DNA of 64,000 nt from an uncultured Ferrovum sp. (GCA_903893215.1 CAITLJ010000019.1:1-64000); one strand, 5' to 3'; positions 51,844 to 62,900 are shown, counted from the first letter of the stretch. Notes: a model not told the origin generated them from the letters alone. Numbers and translations: made by a program.

Positions 51844-53267
51844 TGTTCAGGCAAGGCAAACAGCTTGCCCGGGTTCATCAGGTTGCGCGGATCCCACGCA
51901 GTTTTCAGGGCGCGCATCAGGGTCAGTTCCACCGGGTCACGATACCGCGCCAATTCAGCGACCTTGAACTGACCGATGCCATGTTCAGCACTGAAGCTGC
52001 CCTCGTGCGCGGCCACCAGATCGTGCACCCACCGGGTCAGCGCGGCATGCTCGGCGTCCAGTGTGGCTGTGGTCGCCATGCCGTCGGGATCGGCCGGGAA
52101 CAGGTTGAAATGCAGATTGCCGTCCCCCAGATGACCGAAACACACCAGTCGCGTGCCTGCATGTTGGCGCAGCAGCGCAGTTTCGGCCTGTTCAATAAAG
52201 TCCGGAATGCGTGAAATCGGCAACGAGATGTCGTGCTTCAGGCTGGGGCCCTCCAGCCGCTGCGCTTCCGACAGATGTTCGCGCAGGGCCCACAGGCTGG
52301 CTGACTGCGCAGCCGTCTGCGCAATCACCGCCTGGGTGAAGCCTGCCGCTCCGGCCAGCGCAGCGAGGTGCCCGGTCAGATCGTCAGGGCTAAGCTGGTC
52401 CACCTGCACCAGCACCTGCCAGGGATGCACATCGGGCAGCGGGTCCCGCGTACCGGGCAAATGGCGCAGTGCCAGTTCCAGCGGCAAGCGGCCGATCAGT
52501 TCAAAACTGGAAATCTGTTCGCCGCAGCGGGCGCGCAACAGATGGAACAGCACCAGCGCAGCAGCCACCGAGGGCAGGCCAACCCATGCCACCTGCTGCT
52601 GCTGCGGCAGCGGAAACAGGCGCAAGGTGGCTGCAGTGATGATGCCAAGTGTGCCCTCGGCGCCAATGAAGACCTGCTTCAGGTCGTAGCCGGTGTTGTC
52701 CTTGCGCAGGCCACGCAGCCCGTTCCAGACGGAACCGTCCGGCAGCACCACCTCCAGACCCAGCGCAAGCGCACGCGCATTGCCGTAACGCAGCACCTGC
52801 ACCCCGCCAGCATTGGTGGCCAGGTTGCCGCCAATGCAGCAACTGCCCTCGCTGGCCAGGCTGAGGGGAAAGAGGCGCTGGTGCGCGTTGGCCAGTTGCT
52901 GCACAGCGTGCAGGGTCGTGCCGGCTTCGACGGTCAGCGTGTCATTTTCCACATCCACCTCGCGCACCGCGGTCAGGCGTTTCAGGCTAAGGATAAGTTG
53001 CGCATGCGGTGCAGCCGGATGGGGTACCGAGCCGCCGCACAGGCCGGTATTGCCGCCCTGAGGCACGATGGCCACTGCGTGCGCACCGCACCAGCGCACC
53101 AGTGCCTGCACGTCGGCGACCGTGCGCGGAAGGGCCACCGCCAGCGCCCGGCCGGCGGTGCGACCCCGCCAGTCACGCTCATAGGGCGCGCGATCCGCTG
53201 CCGATAGCAGGATCAGGTCGGCGCCAAAGGCCGCCTGCAGCGCTATGCCGAGCGGATCGCCAGTCAC
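51840..53267 (-). CDS. FAD-linked 2-hydroxyacid oxidase/dehydrogenase (GlcD-like)
   Basis: A 475-aa VAO/PCMH-type flavoprotein. The FAD-binding PP-loop reads PQGGNTGLCGGSVP near residue 70, followed by CCIGGNLATNAGG. The C-terminal FAD-oxidase domain has GHLGDGNLHFNLF and SAEHGIGQFK, as in D-lactate, D-2-hydroxyglutarate and glycolate dehydrogenases. The substrate cannot be chosen by eye. The GTG start at 53267 overlaps the nudC stop, and the stop overlaps mtnA, giving a tight nudC-oxidase-mtnA operon. Confidence 0.88.
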   Translation of the reverse strand: MTGDPLGIALQAAFGADLILLSAADRAPYERDWRGRTAGRALAVALPRTVADVQALVRWCGAHAVAIVPQGGNTGLCGGSVPHPAAPHAQLILSLKRLTAVREVDVENDTLTVEAGTTLHAVQQLANAHQRLFPLSLASEGSCCIGGNLATNAGGVQVLRYGNARALALGLEVVLPDGSVWNGLRGLRKDNTGYDLKQVFIGAEGTLGIITAATLRLFPLPQQQQVAWVGLPSVAAALVLFHLLRARCGEQISSFELIGRLPLELALRHLPGTRDPLPDVHPWQVLVQVDQLSPDDLTGHLAALAGAAGFTQAVIAQTAAQSASLWALREHLSEAQRLEGPSLKHDISLPISRIPDFIEQAETALLRQHAGTRLVCFGHLGDGNLHFNLFPADPDGMATTATLDAEHAALTRWVHDLVAAHEGSFSAEHGIGQFKVAELARYRDPVELTLMRALKTAWDPRNLMNPGKLFALPEQ

Positions 53268-54160
53268 TGTGCGTTACTCGCTGGCGCCTGCAGATGGGCG
53301 ACCACGGCACGGATCAGCCGGCCAGCAATACTGATCGGCGGCGGCAGCAAGGGCAGGGCCTTCAGGTCAAACCAACGCACATCCTCGATTTCATCCGGTT
53401 GCGGCACCGGCTCGCCGGACAGGTATTCGGCCGTATAAGCAATCATCAGCGAGTGCGGAAACGGCCATGGCTGGCTGTCGAAGTACTGGAAATTGCCGGC
53501 CCGGATGCCGGTTTCTTCCTGGATTTCGCGCACCAGCGCCTGCTCAAGCGATTCACCGACTTCCACGAAACCGGCCACGGCGCTATACATCCCGGGCGCG
53601 AAATGGGGGGAGCGCGCCAGCAGCAACTGGCCTTCGCGCACCACCAGGCCCATCACTACCGGCGAAATGCGCGGGTAAGCCACAAAGCTGCAGGCGGTAC
53701 ACTCGCGTCCGCGCTCATGGCTGCGCATCCGCATGGGTGCCGCACAACAACCGCAAAACTGGTGGGTACGTTCCCATTCGAGGACCTGAAAACTGCGTCC
53801 GGCCAATGCCACCCAGCCCACATCAATCTGGCTGAACAGGCTGCGTAGTCCGGTCCAGCTGAATCCGGCCGGCGCTTCCACACCATCAGCCACCTCGAGT
53901 GTCAGCACGAACCGACCGTCGAGCTTGCCAAGCAGGGCGTGGCGACGGATGGTAAGACCGTCCGGCAGGGTGCCAAGCGGAAAATGATCGGCATCGCACC
54001 ACAGCAGCCGGTTGCCCTGCCAGACAAACAGCAGGGCGTCAGCGTACACAAGCGCAGTCACGTCGATGTCGTCTGGCAGGCGATGCTGCGGCACGAAGCG
54101 GCCTTCGCCTACCCAGTCGGGAAAGTTGCCGGGGGCGTGCAGACGATAAGGCAGTGACAT
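53264..54160 (-). CDS. nudC: NAD+ diphosphatase / NAD-cap decapping hydrolase NudC
   Basis: A Nudix hydrolase of 298 aa that cleaves NADH to NMNH and AMP and removes NAD caps from RNA. A zinc ribbon is visible (FCGCCAAPM and ECTACS, four Cys). The Nudix box reads GFVEVGESLEQALVREIQEETGI, split here as GFVEVGESLE plus REIQEETG. The NudC-specific SQPWPFPHSLM lies downstream. The start ATG at 54160 heads the operon. Confidence 0.95.
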   Translation of the reverse strand: MSLPYRLHAPGNFPDWVGEGRFVPQHRLPDDIDVTALVYADALLFVWQGNRLLWCDADHFPLGTLPDGLTIRRHALLGKLDGRFVLTLEVADGVEAPAGFSWTGLRSLFSQIDVGWVALAGRSFQVLEWERTHQFCGCCAAPMRMRSHERGRECTACSFVAYPRISPVVMGLVVREGQLLLARSPHFAPGMYSAVAGFVEVGESLEQALVREIQEETGIRAGNFQYFDSQPWPFPHSLMIAYTAEYLSGEPVPQPDEIEDVRWFDLKALPLLPPPISIAGRLIRAVVAHLQAPASNAQ

Positions 54161-54339
54161 TGGTGCATTCCGGATCCGTAAGCCCTGATTCTAACAAGCC
54201 CGGGAAGCGGTCAGTGATTTCAGGCGGCCAACCGCTCTTCAGCACGCATGCTACCTGGCAACAGCCGCAGACTGCGCGCAGGTATGGTGCGGTGATTGGC
54301 TGGATGACGTGCATGCCACACATTCTGACTATTGGCGCC

Positions 54340-54366
54340 TAAATTAATCGAAAGGCTTGCCGTTAA
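54340..54366 (+). promoter_or_regulatory. Sigma-28 (FliA) promoter of the chemoreceptor gene
   Basis: TAAA (54340-54343), a 15-bp spacer and GCCGTTAA (54359-54366) match the FliA consensus TAAA-N15-GCCGATAA at 11 of 12 positions. It is 75 bp upstream of the chemoreceptor start. Confidence 0.8.
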
Positions 54367-54440
54367 GTCGTCGGAAGACACTTACAGGACGCCAATCCGC
54401 TGCAAACCGCACGGAGGGCGCATGCTCAGGAGGCAACCGG

Positions 54441-55610
54441 ATGGACCAACTCGATTTGCGCAAGGCCATGTACGCCCTGGTGGTGGTGGCGGCCTTGGTC
54501 GAAGCTGCAGCGATTGCCCTGCTGCAATCCTTGCTGCCTGGCAGCGGCCTCGCCGCCCTTTACGGGCTGGCCTTGGGCTTTGTGCCGGTACTAGCGCTCG
54601 CGGCGATGCTGGGCCAGCATTTTGGCAAGCGTGCAGAACTGGTGGTGAATGCGCTCCACGACATGGCGGCAGGTGACCTGACGCGCAAGGTGGCGCTTGC
54701 CGGCAAGGACGAGTTTTCCTGGCTGGCCTATGAATACGACACCACCCGGCGCAAGATGAAAGCCCTGGTCGCTGCCATCTCCGATGGGGCGAGCGAAGTG
54801 GCGGGACTGGCGGTCGACATCAGCCGGGCCACCCGCTCGATTGCGGACCATGCCGGTCGCCAGAATGACGCATCCGCCGATATTGCGCGCACCATCGAGG
54901 AAAGCGTGGAAAGCATCGCTGTGGTGGCCAATCATGCCGCCGACGCGCATTTCGTGGCCGGCGAAGCCGGCAAGCTTGCTCAGGCAGGTTGTGCCACGAT
55001 TGACGCCGTGAGTGTTGAAATCACCGAAACTGCGGCATCGGTGAGTCGATCTTCGGCAGCCATTCAGGATCTCGGCCGGCAATCCGAAACCATCAGTTCG
55101 ATTGTCAAGGTGATCGGTGAGATTGCCGATCAGACCAACCTGCTCGCACTCAACGCGGCGATCGAAGCCGCGCGTGCCGGCGAGCAGGGCCGCGGCTTTG
55201 CTGTGGTAGCCGACGAGGTGCGCAAGTTGGCGGAGCGCACCGGACAGGCCACCAAGGACATCACCCAAAAGATCGACGCCGTGCGTGTCGGCACGCGTCA
55301 GGCCGTCGAGGGCATGGAAGTCTGCGTGAAACGGGTGGAACACGGGGTGGAACTGACCGGAGAAGCAGGCCGCAACGTGAACTCCCTGGGCAACGATACC
55401 CAGCGCACGCTGGCGCAGATTGCTGACATTGCCTCGGCGATGAACCAGCAGCGCAGTGCAGCGCAAAGCATCGCGCAGCATGTGGAACAGATCGCCAGCA
55501 TGTCGGCCGAAAACCTGTCAGCCATCACCTCGGCCGAGGAACGGATGGGACAGATGCGCGCGCTGGCTGAACGCCTGACCGGTCAGGTGTCCGCGTTCCG
55601 GGTGGCCTGA
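54441..55610 (+). CDS. Methyl-accepting chemotaxis protein without periplasmic sensor domain
   Basis: A 389-aa chemoreceptor. Two hydrophobic helices (about residues 10-30 and 37-57) are separated by only a few residues, so there is no periplasmic ligand-binding domain. A HAMP-like segment ([12 protein letters not shown]) follows. The signalling tip reads [24 protein letters not shown], and the hairpin continues [18 protein letters not shown]. No C-terminal pentapeptide tether is seen. AGGAGG precedes the ATG at 54441. The sigma-28 promoter ties it to flagellar regulation. It may sense membrane or cytoplasmic state. Confidence 0.92.
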   Translation: MDQLDLRKAMYALVVVAALVEAAAIALLQSLLPGSGLAALYGLALGFVPVLALAAMLGQHFGKRAELVVNALHDMAAGDLTRKVALAGKDEFSWLAYEYDTTRRKMKALVAAISDGASEVAGLAVDISRATRSIADHAGRQNDASADIARTIEESVESIAVVANHAADAHFVAGEAGKLAQAGCATIDAVSVEITETAASVSRSSAAIQDLGRQSETISSIVKVIGEIADQTNLLALNAAIEAARAGEQGRGFAVVADEVRKLAERTGQATKDITQKIDAVRVGTRQAVEGMEVCVKRVEHGVELTGEAGRNVNSLGNDTQRTLAQIADIASAMNQQRSAAQSIAQHVEQIASMSAENLSAITSAEERMGQMRALAERLTGQVSAFRVA

Positions 55611-55614
55611 ACCC

Positions 55615-57684
55615 TCATTCCTCCGGCACGGCGTCGAGTGCGGCAAGCCAGACACTGGCGTCCGTGTCGCTCGGCGCGCGCCAGTCGCCGCGGGGCGACA
55701 AGGACCCACCGGAGCCGACCTTGGGTGCGTTGGCAAAGCAGCTGCGCTTGAACTGGCTGCCCGCAAAAAACCGCTGCAGGAACACCCGCAACACGGCGCG
55801 GATCTGGTCCATGCGATAGATGCGTGGCACCAGTTGCGCACCTGCCGGCCCCTCGCGCAAGGGGTCGCCGCCCGCACTGGCGCCCCAGGATTGGGCTGCC
55901 AGCCAGGCCACCTTGGCTGGTGTGTACCCATGGCGCAGCACCTGATACAAAAAGAAATCATGCAGGTCATAACTGCCAAGGATGTCTTCGGTACGCTGTG
56001 CGGGTTGATCGGCGCTGCTGCCCGGCACCAGTTCGGGACTGATCTCGGTCGCGATCACGTCGTGCAAGACTGCCGTGAACCCGGCGCTCCATTCGCCGGT
56101 ATCCGCTGACCATTGGATCAGGTGCCGAACCAGGGTTTTGGGCACGCTCGCGTTCACATGGTAGTGCGCCATATGGTCGCCCACCCCGTAGGTGGACCAG
56201 CCCAGGGCCAGTTCACTCAGGTCGCTGGTGCCGACCACCAGCGCGCCATGCAGGTTGGCAAGGCGGAACAGCACGCTGGTGCGCTCGCCTGCCTGCACAT
56301 TTTCGAAGGTCACGTCGTATACCGCTTGTCCCGTGGCGTAGGGATGTCCGATATCGCGCAGCATCTGCAGGCACGCCGGCCGGATGTCAATCTCGTTGGC
56401 CTGGCAGCCCAGATGCTGCATCAGGCGATGCGCCTGATCCAGGGTTCGGGCGCTGGTAGCGAAGCCTGGCAGGGTCCATGCGAGCAGATGGTTCCGTGGC
56501 TGGCCCAGACGCTGCAGGGCATGCGCTGCCACGATCAGGCCCAGCGTGGAGTCGAGTCCGCCCGAAACGCCGATCACCAGCTTGCGCAGTCCACTGGCTT
56601 CGAGCCGCCGCAACAGACCCTGGATCTGGATTTCGAGCACCTCACGACAGCGCGCATCGCGCTCAGCCAGCAGGGCTGGCACGTAGGGAAAACGTGAGCG
56701 CGGGCGCAACAGGTCGAGCCGGCCACGCAGTGGCACCGCCAGCGACAAGGGCACCACGCGCGTGTGGATGCCGTGCACCACCTGTCGGGCGTTTTCTGCA
56801 AACGTGTTCTGGCGCATGCGTTCCTGGCCAAGGCGGCCCACATCCACATCAGCCAGCAACAGCTGGCTGTCCTGCGCATAACGTTCCGATTCGGCAAGGC
56901 ACTGACCATTTTCGCAAATCAGGCCATGACCATCCCAGGCAAGGTCGGTGGTGGATTCGCCAAAACCGGCGCCGCTGAACAGGTAGGCCGCCACACAGCG
57001 TGCCGACTGCTGGCTCACCAGGCCACGGCGATATTCCGCCTTGCCGAGGCTGGCGGGCGACGCCGACAGGTTGACCAGGACCTGCGCACCGCGCAGTGCC
57101 GCCAGCGACGAGGGAGGCACCGGCACCCACAGGTCCTCGCAAATCTCCACGCCCAACGTGAATCGCAGTTCGCCTTCGCAGCGGAATAACAGGTCGGTAC
57201 CCCAGGGGATGGCGCCCCACGGTTCCAGCACGACCTCGGTGGTATCACTGGCCGCGCTGCCGGCAAACTGGCGACCCTCGTAAAACTCGCGGTAATTGGG
57301 CAAATAGGTTTTGGGTACCAGTCCCAGCACCCGACCGCCCTGCACCACGGCGGCCACATTGAACAAGGCATCTTCATGGCGCAACGGCAGTCCCACCACC
57401 ACGGCGAGCGGCAGCAGGCTGCTCGCTTCCACCACGCTTGCCAGTGCAGTCAGGGCGGCATCCAGCAGAGCCTGTTGCTGAAACAGGTCGTCGCAGCTGT
57501 AGCCGGTCAGCCCAAGCTCGGGAAACACAGCAAGACACGCCCCCTGCGCTGAAGCCGAATGAATTTGCCGGATGGTTTCGGCGGCATTGGCGGCCGGCTG
57601 CGCCAGGTGAACCCGTGGAACGGCCACGGCTACCCGGATCAGTTCGTGGCGATACAGATTGTGGAACGACAGCGGATCAGACAT
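55615..57684 (-). CDS. nadE: Glutamine-dependent NAD+ synthetase
   Basis: Two-domain enzyme of 689 aa. An N-terminal nitrilase-type glutaminase has the catalytic Glu in FPELGLTGYSCDD, a Lys in KTYLPNYREFYE, and Cys in GVEICEDLW. The C-terminal synthetase P-loop is GVSGGLDSTLGL. Ammonia is passed to deamido-NAD to make NAD+. The start ATG at 57684 gives the full glutaminase domain. The LuxR-type regulator gene lies upstream on the same strand, 59 bp away. nudC, which degrades NAD(H), is encoded close by in a separate operon. Confidence 0.95.
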   Translation of the reverse strand: MSDPLSFHNLYRHELIRVAVAVPRVHLAQPAANAAETIRQIHSASAQGACLAVFPELGLTGYSCDDLFQQQALLDAALTALASVVEASSLLPLAVVVGLPLRHEDALFNVAAVVQGGRVLGLVPKTYLPNYREFYEGRQFAGSAASDTTEVVLEPWGAIPWGTDLLFRCEGELRFTLGVEICEDLWVPVPPSSLAALRGAQVLVNLSASPASLGKAEYRRGLVSQQSARCVAAYLFSGAGFGESTTDLAWDGHGLICENGQCLAESERYAQDSQLLLADVDVGRLGQERMRQNTFAENARQVVHGIHTRVVPLSLAVPLRGRLDLLRPRSRFPYVPALLAERDARCREVLEIQIQGLLRRLEASGLRKLVIGVSGGLDSTLGLIVAAHALQRLGQPRNHLLAWTLPGFATSARTLDQAHRLMQHLGCQANEIDIRPACLQMLRDIGHPYATGQAVYDVTFENVQAGERTSVLFRLANLHGALVVGTSDLSELALGWSTYGVGDHMAHYHVNASVPKTLVRHLIQWSADTGEWSAGFTAVLHDVIATEISPELVPGSSADQPAQRTEDILGSYDLHDFFLYQVLRHGYTPAKVAWLAAQSWGASAGGDPLREGPAGAQLVPRIYRMDQIRAVLRVFLQRFFAGSQFKRSCFANAPKVGSGGSLSPRGDWRAPSDTDASVWLAALDAVPEE

Positions 57685-57743
57685 TGCAGTTTACCGACAG
57701 GCATCAGCCCCGGAGTCTGCATCACGGCTACCTGCCGTGGCAA

Positions 57744-58439
57744 TCAGTGGCAGGGGTCCACCTGCAGACCGAGCTTGCGTGCCGCCAGTACCGCCTGTAC
57801 CCGGGAGTTGACATTGAGTGCCCGCAGCACCGCCGTGGTGTGGGTTTTGACGGTGCCGGTACACAGCCCCAGCTCGCGCGCAATATTCTTGGCCGACATG
57901 CCCTCCAGCAGCAGACCCAGCACCCGGCTTTGCTTTGGGGTCAGCCCGAGATCTGCTGCGGTGGTGGCTGGCAGGTTTTCGGGCGGCGAGGGCCGCCCAA
58001 CCGGCACACGGTTGGCCGGTCGCAGGGCAGCGCCCATCTGAAACGCGGTGGCGAAGGGGGTTGGGAGGAATACCAGGCTGGATTCCGCCGCCTGCAGGGC
58101 GGCGAGGAGTACGTCCGGGGTGGCTGATTTCAGCACACATAGGGTGCCGCCGGCGCGCAGGCAGGCCTGCACGGGAGAGCGTTCGCCCGGCCGGTCGAAC
58201 AGGCCAACCAGCGGCACGCCCACAAAATGACGGCGGATGGCCAGCGTAGTGTCCTCGACAGCAGCGCCAGTCGCATCCAGATCCAGCAGCACCAATCGCG
58301 GTTTCGGGCGGGGATGGGCACCCTGAACGGCTGCCCAGTGCTCGAAGACCTGCGTGATCTGACCCGGCATTCCGGCTTCCAGCAGAAGCAGCAGACCGTT
58401 GCGAAACAGGTTGGGGGGGCAGATCACGAGCGTGGACAT
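57744..58439 (-). CDS. LuxR/NarL-type regulator with degenerate receiver
   Basis: A 231-aa regulator. The C-terminal helix-turn-helix (about 165-225) has LTPKQSRVLGLLLEGMSAKNIARELGL, shown here as LTPKQSRVLGLL plus SAKNIAREL, then GTVKTHTTAVLRAL, as in NarL/FixJ proteins. The N-terminal half keeps a receiver-like pattern (LVLLDLD, LKSAT), but the acidic pair usually present after strand 1 is replaced by Cys-Pro-Pro (VICPPNLFRNGL), so metal-dependent phosphorylation is doubtful. The start at 58439 follows AAAGG. It lies between the RND efflux operon and nadE; its target is unknown. Confidence 0.82.
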   Translation of the reverse strand: MSTLVICPPNLFRNGLLLLLEAGMPGQITQVFEHWAAVQGAHPRPKPRLVLLDLDATGAAVEDTTLAIRRHFVGVPLVGLFDRPGERSPVQACLRAGGTLCVLKSATPDVLLAALQAAESSLVFLPTPFATAFQMGAALRPANRVPVGRPSPPENLPATTAADLGLTPKQSRVLGLLLEGMSAKNIARELGLCTGTVKTHTTAVLRALNVNSRVQAVLAARKLGLQVDPCH

Positions 58440-58518
58440 GGAAGCCTTTCTGGATGGGATGGGCTGCAAACTCAAACCATAGACTGCGGCCTGAGTGTTT
58501 CAGCGCAAGCTTAAGCCG

Positions 58519-59943
58519 TCAACCCCCAGTTTGCGGACTGTCTTTCCATCCACCGCCAAGCGCTTTGACCAGATTGACGTGTGCCACACCCTGGCGCGAA
58601 TTCACGTTGAGCACGGTGAGCTGCGCGCTGAGCAGCGTGGTCTGCGCGCTGAGTACGTTCAGATAGCCGACGGTGCCGGATTTGTACTGTTCCGTCACCA
58701 GTGCCAGGGTTTCGGCTGCCGCCTCCGCAGCTGCCTGCGCGCGCTGGATTTCCTCGTCCAGCGCCGCAACGCTGCTCATTGCATCCTGCACCGACTGGAA
58801 CGATTCGAGCACCACCTCGCGGTAAGCGGCAGTGGCCTGATCCAGAGTGGCGAGGGTCTGGTCACGTAAGGCGGTATGGTTGCCGCCGTCGAGCAGATAC
58901 TGGGTGAGTTGCGGCCCGACCGACCAGAAGGATTTGGGCAGGGCCAGCCACTTGTTGGCCTGTTTGCTTTCGAAGCCGATGGTGGCATTGAGCGTGACCA
59001 CCGGATAGAACGCCGATTCGGTGGCCTGCAGCTTGTAGGCCTGCGCAGCCACCAGCCGCTCTGCATTGGCGATATCCGGGCGTCGCTCCAACAGGGTGGA
59101 GGGCAGGGCAATTGGCAAGGCTGGCCACTTGGGCGGCGCCCAAGGCCGCGCTGGAATGCGGAACTCCTGGGCGGCGTGGCCGGTCAGCACGGCAAGCGCA
59201 TGCTCCAGGGTATCCCGGCTGATCGCTGCGTCGGCCAGACTGGCGCGCGCCGACTCCAGCTGGCTGCTGGCCTGGGTGACATCGGTGCGGGCGGCCAGTC
59301 CGCCTGCATGGCGGGCATTGGTCAGGTCAAGGTTGCGCTGATCGGCGGCAACGGTGTCACGCAGCAGTTGCAGGATGGCATCGGCCGCCCGCAGCTGGAA
59401 ATAACTGCTGGCCAGTTGCGCCTGCAGGCTGAGCAGGATCGCGCCGCGGTTGTCGAGCCCGGCGCGGGCTGTGGCTTCGCTGGAGGCGATGTTGGCGTGC
59501 AATGCGCCCCATAGGTCGGGCTCCCAGCTGAAGGCACCGGAGAGCTGAAACAGGTTGCTGGCGGGTGGACTGGCCAGGGCGCCACCACTGGTCAGGATCG
59601 GTTGCTGCGAGCGGGTGGCACCGAGCGTGGCGGTCAGGCCGGGATACAGCGTGGACTGCGCTGATGCCAGCAAGCCGACCGCCTGGCGGTATTGTGCATC
59701 GGCCTGCGCCAGGGTCTGGTTGCCCTTGCTCACCTGCGCCATCAACGCGTTCAGGTCGGCGTCGCCGTAGACTGTCCACCAGGCCTCGGGTAGCGCTTGG
59801 TCAGATGGCTGGGCCAGCTTGAAACCGGCCGGAATCTTCCAGGCAGGCTGGAACGGCAGCGCAGCCGTATCGGTCTGCGTATGGGGCAGGGCGCACGACG
59901 CCACGCACAGGGTCAGGGCCAGGATCGGCAGGGTGCACTTCAT
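58519..59943 (-). CDS. RND efflux outer-membrane lipoprotein (NodT/OprM family)
   Basis: Outer-membrane channel of 474 aa for tripartite efflux. The signal peptide ends in a lipobox-like VASC (residue 17). Two repeated OEP domains are rich in Ala/Gln helices. Conserved motifs are EAWWTVYGDADLN, SWEPDLWG, RRPDIANAERLVAAQAYKLQA and the C-terminal LNVLSAQTTLLSAQ. The start overlaps the mdtC-like stop by one base, so it is the last gene of the operon. Confidence 0.92.
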   Translation of the reverse strand: MKCTLPILALTLCVASCALPHTQTDTAALPFQPAWKIPAGFKLAQPSDQALPEAWWTVYGDADLNALMAQVSKGNQTLAQADAQYRQAVGLLASAQSTLYPGLTATLGATRSQQPILTSGGALASPPASNLFQLSGAFSWEPDLWGALHANIASSEATARAGLDNRGAILLSLQAQLASSYFQLRAADAILQLLRDTVAADQRNLDLTNARHAGGLAARTDVTQASSQLESARASLADAAISRDTLEHALAVLTGHAAQEFRIPARPWAPPKWPALPIALPSTLLERRPDIANAERLVAAQAYKLQATESAFYPVVTLNATIGFESKQANKWLALPKSFWSVGPQLTQYLLDGGNHTALRDQTLATLDQATAAYREVVLESFQSVQDAMSSVAALDEEIQRAQAAAEAAAETLALVTEQYKSGTVGYLNVLSAQTTLLSAQLTVLNVNSRQGVAHVNLVKALGGGWKDSPQTGG

Positions 59944-62900
59944 CAGGCTGTCCTTCGCAAACGGTCCAGATAGAGATACACCACGGGCGTGGTGTACAGG
60001 GTGAGCAACTGGCTCACCAGCAGGCCACCAACGATCGAGATGCCCAGCGGCACGCGCAACTCGGCGCCTTCGCCAAAGCCGATGGCCAGTGGCAGCGCAC
60101 CCAGCAAGGCCGCGGCAGTGGTCATCATGATCGGCCGGAAACGCATGATGCAGGCCTCACGAATCGCCGCCTCGGCAGAACAGGCATGGGCGCGCTGCCA
60201 GGCCAGCGCAAAGTCGATCATCATGATGGCGTTCTTCTTCACGATGCCGATCAGCAGGATCACGCCGATCAACGCGATCAGGTTGAATTCACCGCCGGTG
60301 GCGAGCAGCGCGAGCAGCGCGCCAACCCCTGCAGATGGCAACGTCGACAGGATGGTGAGCGGGTGGATCAGGCTTTCGTAAAGGATGCCGAGCACGATGT
60401 AGATCGCCAGCAAGGCACTCAGGACCAGCAAGGGCTGGGTGGCGAGTGAGTCCTGGAACACCTTGGCGGTGCCCTGAAAGCCACCGATGATGCTGGCCGG
60501 GGCGCCGATGGCTGCCATGTCGTCTGCGATGGCCTTGGTAGCGTCGCCCAAGGCCACGCCCGGTGCCAGGTTGAAGCTCATGGTGGCCGCCGCAAACTGG
60601 CCCTGATGATTGACCGCCAGGGCACTGGCGGCCGTACTGCGATGGACAAAGGCCGTTAGCGGAATGCTGGTACCCGTGCTGGTGGTGACGTACGTGTTGT
60701 CGAGGGTGCGCGGACTCTCCAACTGATCGGACGCTGCCTCCAGAACCACCTGATACTGGTTGAGCGCATTGTAAATCACCGAAATCTGACGTTGCCCGAA
60801 CAGGTCATTGAGTGTTTGATCGAGCAACACCGGGTTGACCCCGAGACGGGTGGCCGCGTCGCGGTCGATCACCAGACTGTTGCTGATGCCCTTGTCCTGC
60901 TGGTCGGTGCTGACATCTGCCAGACGTTTGTCCTTTTCCAGAGCGGCCACGATTCGCGGGGTCCAGGTGCGCAGGTCTTCCAGGTTGTCGCATTGCAGGG
61001 TGTACTGGTACTGCGCGTTGCCCTGGCGCCCGCCAAAGCGCAGGTCCTGCACGCCCTGCAGGTACAGGCTTGCCCCGGGCACCTGCGCCAGCGGTTTACG
61101 CAGCCGCGCGATCACTTCATCGGCGGTCTGCTTGCGCTCCTTCAGGCCCTTCAGCACGGCAAAGATGGTGCCACCATTGCGCTGGCCGCCACCCGTGAAG
61201 CCGATCACATTGGCCACCGCCGGATCCTTGCCGAGGATATCGATATAGCGGGCCAGCTTGATGCGCATCGCCTGAAATGAAATGCTCTGGTCGGCCTGAA
61301 TCTGGCCAATCAGCCGCCCGGTGTCCTGCTGTGGAAAGAAGCCCTTCGGCACGATGCTGTAAAGGTAGATGTTCAGACTGATGGTGGCCAGCAGGATCAC
61401 CATCACCAGACGCCGATGCCGCAGCGCCATGCCCAGGGTGCGGCCATAGGCGCGCAACACCCAGCCAAACAGGCCGCGGCTCATGGCCAAGGTATCGTCG
61501 GCATCGGGGTCTGCCCGGACTACCGCGGGGTCCGCGCTGTCGGCAGCAGATGCGTCGCCGCCATGCATCGCGCCGGGGGCGCGGTGACGCTTGAGCAGGC
61601 GGGCGCAGATCATCGGCGTGGTAGTCAGCGATACCACCAGCGAGACCAGGATGGCCGCCGACAGCACCACGGCAAACTCGCGGAACAGGCGGCCGACCAG
61701 TCCGCCCATGGCCAGGATGGGAAGGAACACGGCGATCAGCGAAAAACTGATCGAGACCACGGTGAAGCCGACTTCGCGTGCGCCGCGCAACGCGGCGTCC
61801 AGTGGCTTCATGCCGGCCTCGATATGGCGCTGGATGTTTTCCAGCACGACAATGGCATCGTCTACCACGAAGCCGGTCGCCACGGTCAACGCCATCAGCG
61901 ACAGATTGTCCAGGCTGTAATCCAGCAGGTACATCACGGCAAAAGTCCCGACCAGACTGGTCGGGACCACCACGGTGGGCACCAGGGTGGCGCGGGCGCT
62001 GCGCAGGAACAGGAACACCACCAGGATCACCAGGGCCGTGGACAATACCAGCGTACGCTCCACCTCGAACAGCGATGCGCGGATGGTGGGCGTGCGGTCG
62101 AGCACCACTTCCAGTTGGGCGGCTGGCGAGATCGAAGCGCGCAACACCGGCATCAACGCCAGGGTGCGATCCACCGTGGCAATCACGTTGGCGCCCGGCT
62201 GCCGGCTGATGATCAGCAGGATGGCCGGCTTGCCATTGGCCAGGCCGGCATTGCGGATGTCCTGCACCGAATCGCTCACGGTGGCAATGTCGCCCAGCCG
62301 AACCGCCGTGCCATTGCGGTAGGCCACCACCAGTGGCCGGTAGTCGCGCGCGCGCTGTGCCTGGTCATTGGCCTGGATCTGCCAGCGCTGGTTGCCGGAT
62401 TCCACGCTGCCCTTCGGGCGGTTGACATTGGCCGCTGCGATGATCGCACGCAGCGTTTCCATCGACAGGCCGATCCGCGCCAGTGCCTGCTGGTTGACGT
62501 CGATGCGCACCGCCGGCAGCGAACTGCCGCCCACCTGGACCTGCCCCACCCCGTCCACTTGGGACAGCTTCTGCGCCAACACGGTGGAAGCGGCATCGTA
62601 CAGCTGACCCTGGCTGAGGCTGGTGGAGGTCAGGCTCATGATCAGGATCGGCGCATCGGCCGGGTTGAACTTGCGATAGGTGGGGTTGGTAGGCAATCCG
62701 CTCGGCAGCAAGGTGCGCGCGGCATTGATGGCGGCCTGTACGTCGCGCGCCGCGCCATCGATGTTGCGCTCGAGATCGAACTGCAGCGTGATCCGCGCGT
62801 TGCCGAGCGTGCTCTGCGAACTCATCTCGTTGATCGAGGCAATCCGGCCCATCGCACGCTCGAGCGGGGTGGCCACGGTGGCGGCCATGTTGTCCGGATT

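Noticed and set aside
57723-57739. Hairpin CACGGC/GCCGTG between the LuxR-type gene and nadE as a terminator
   Set aside because: The stem is short and no T-run follows on the minus strand.
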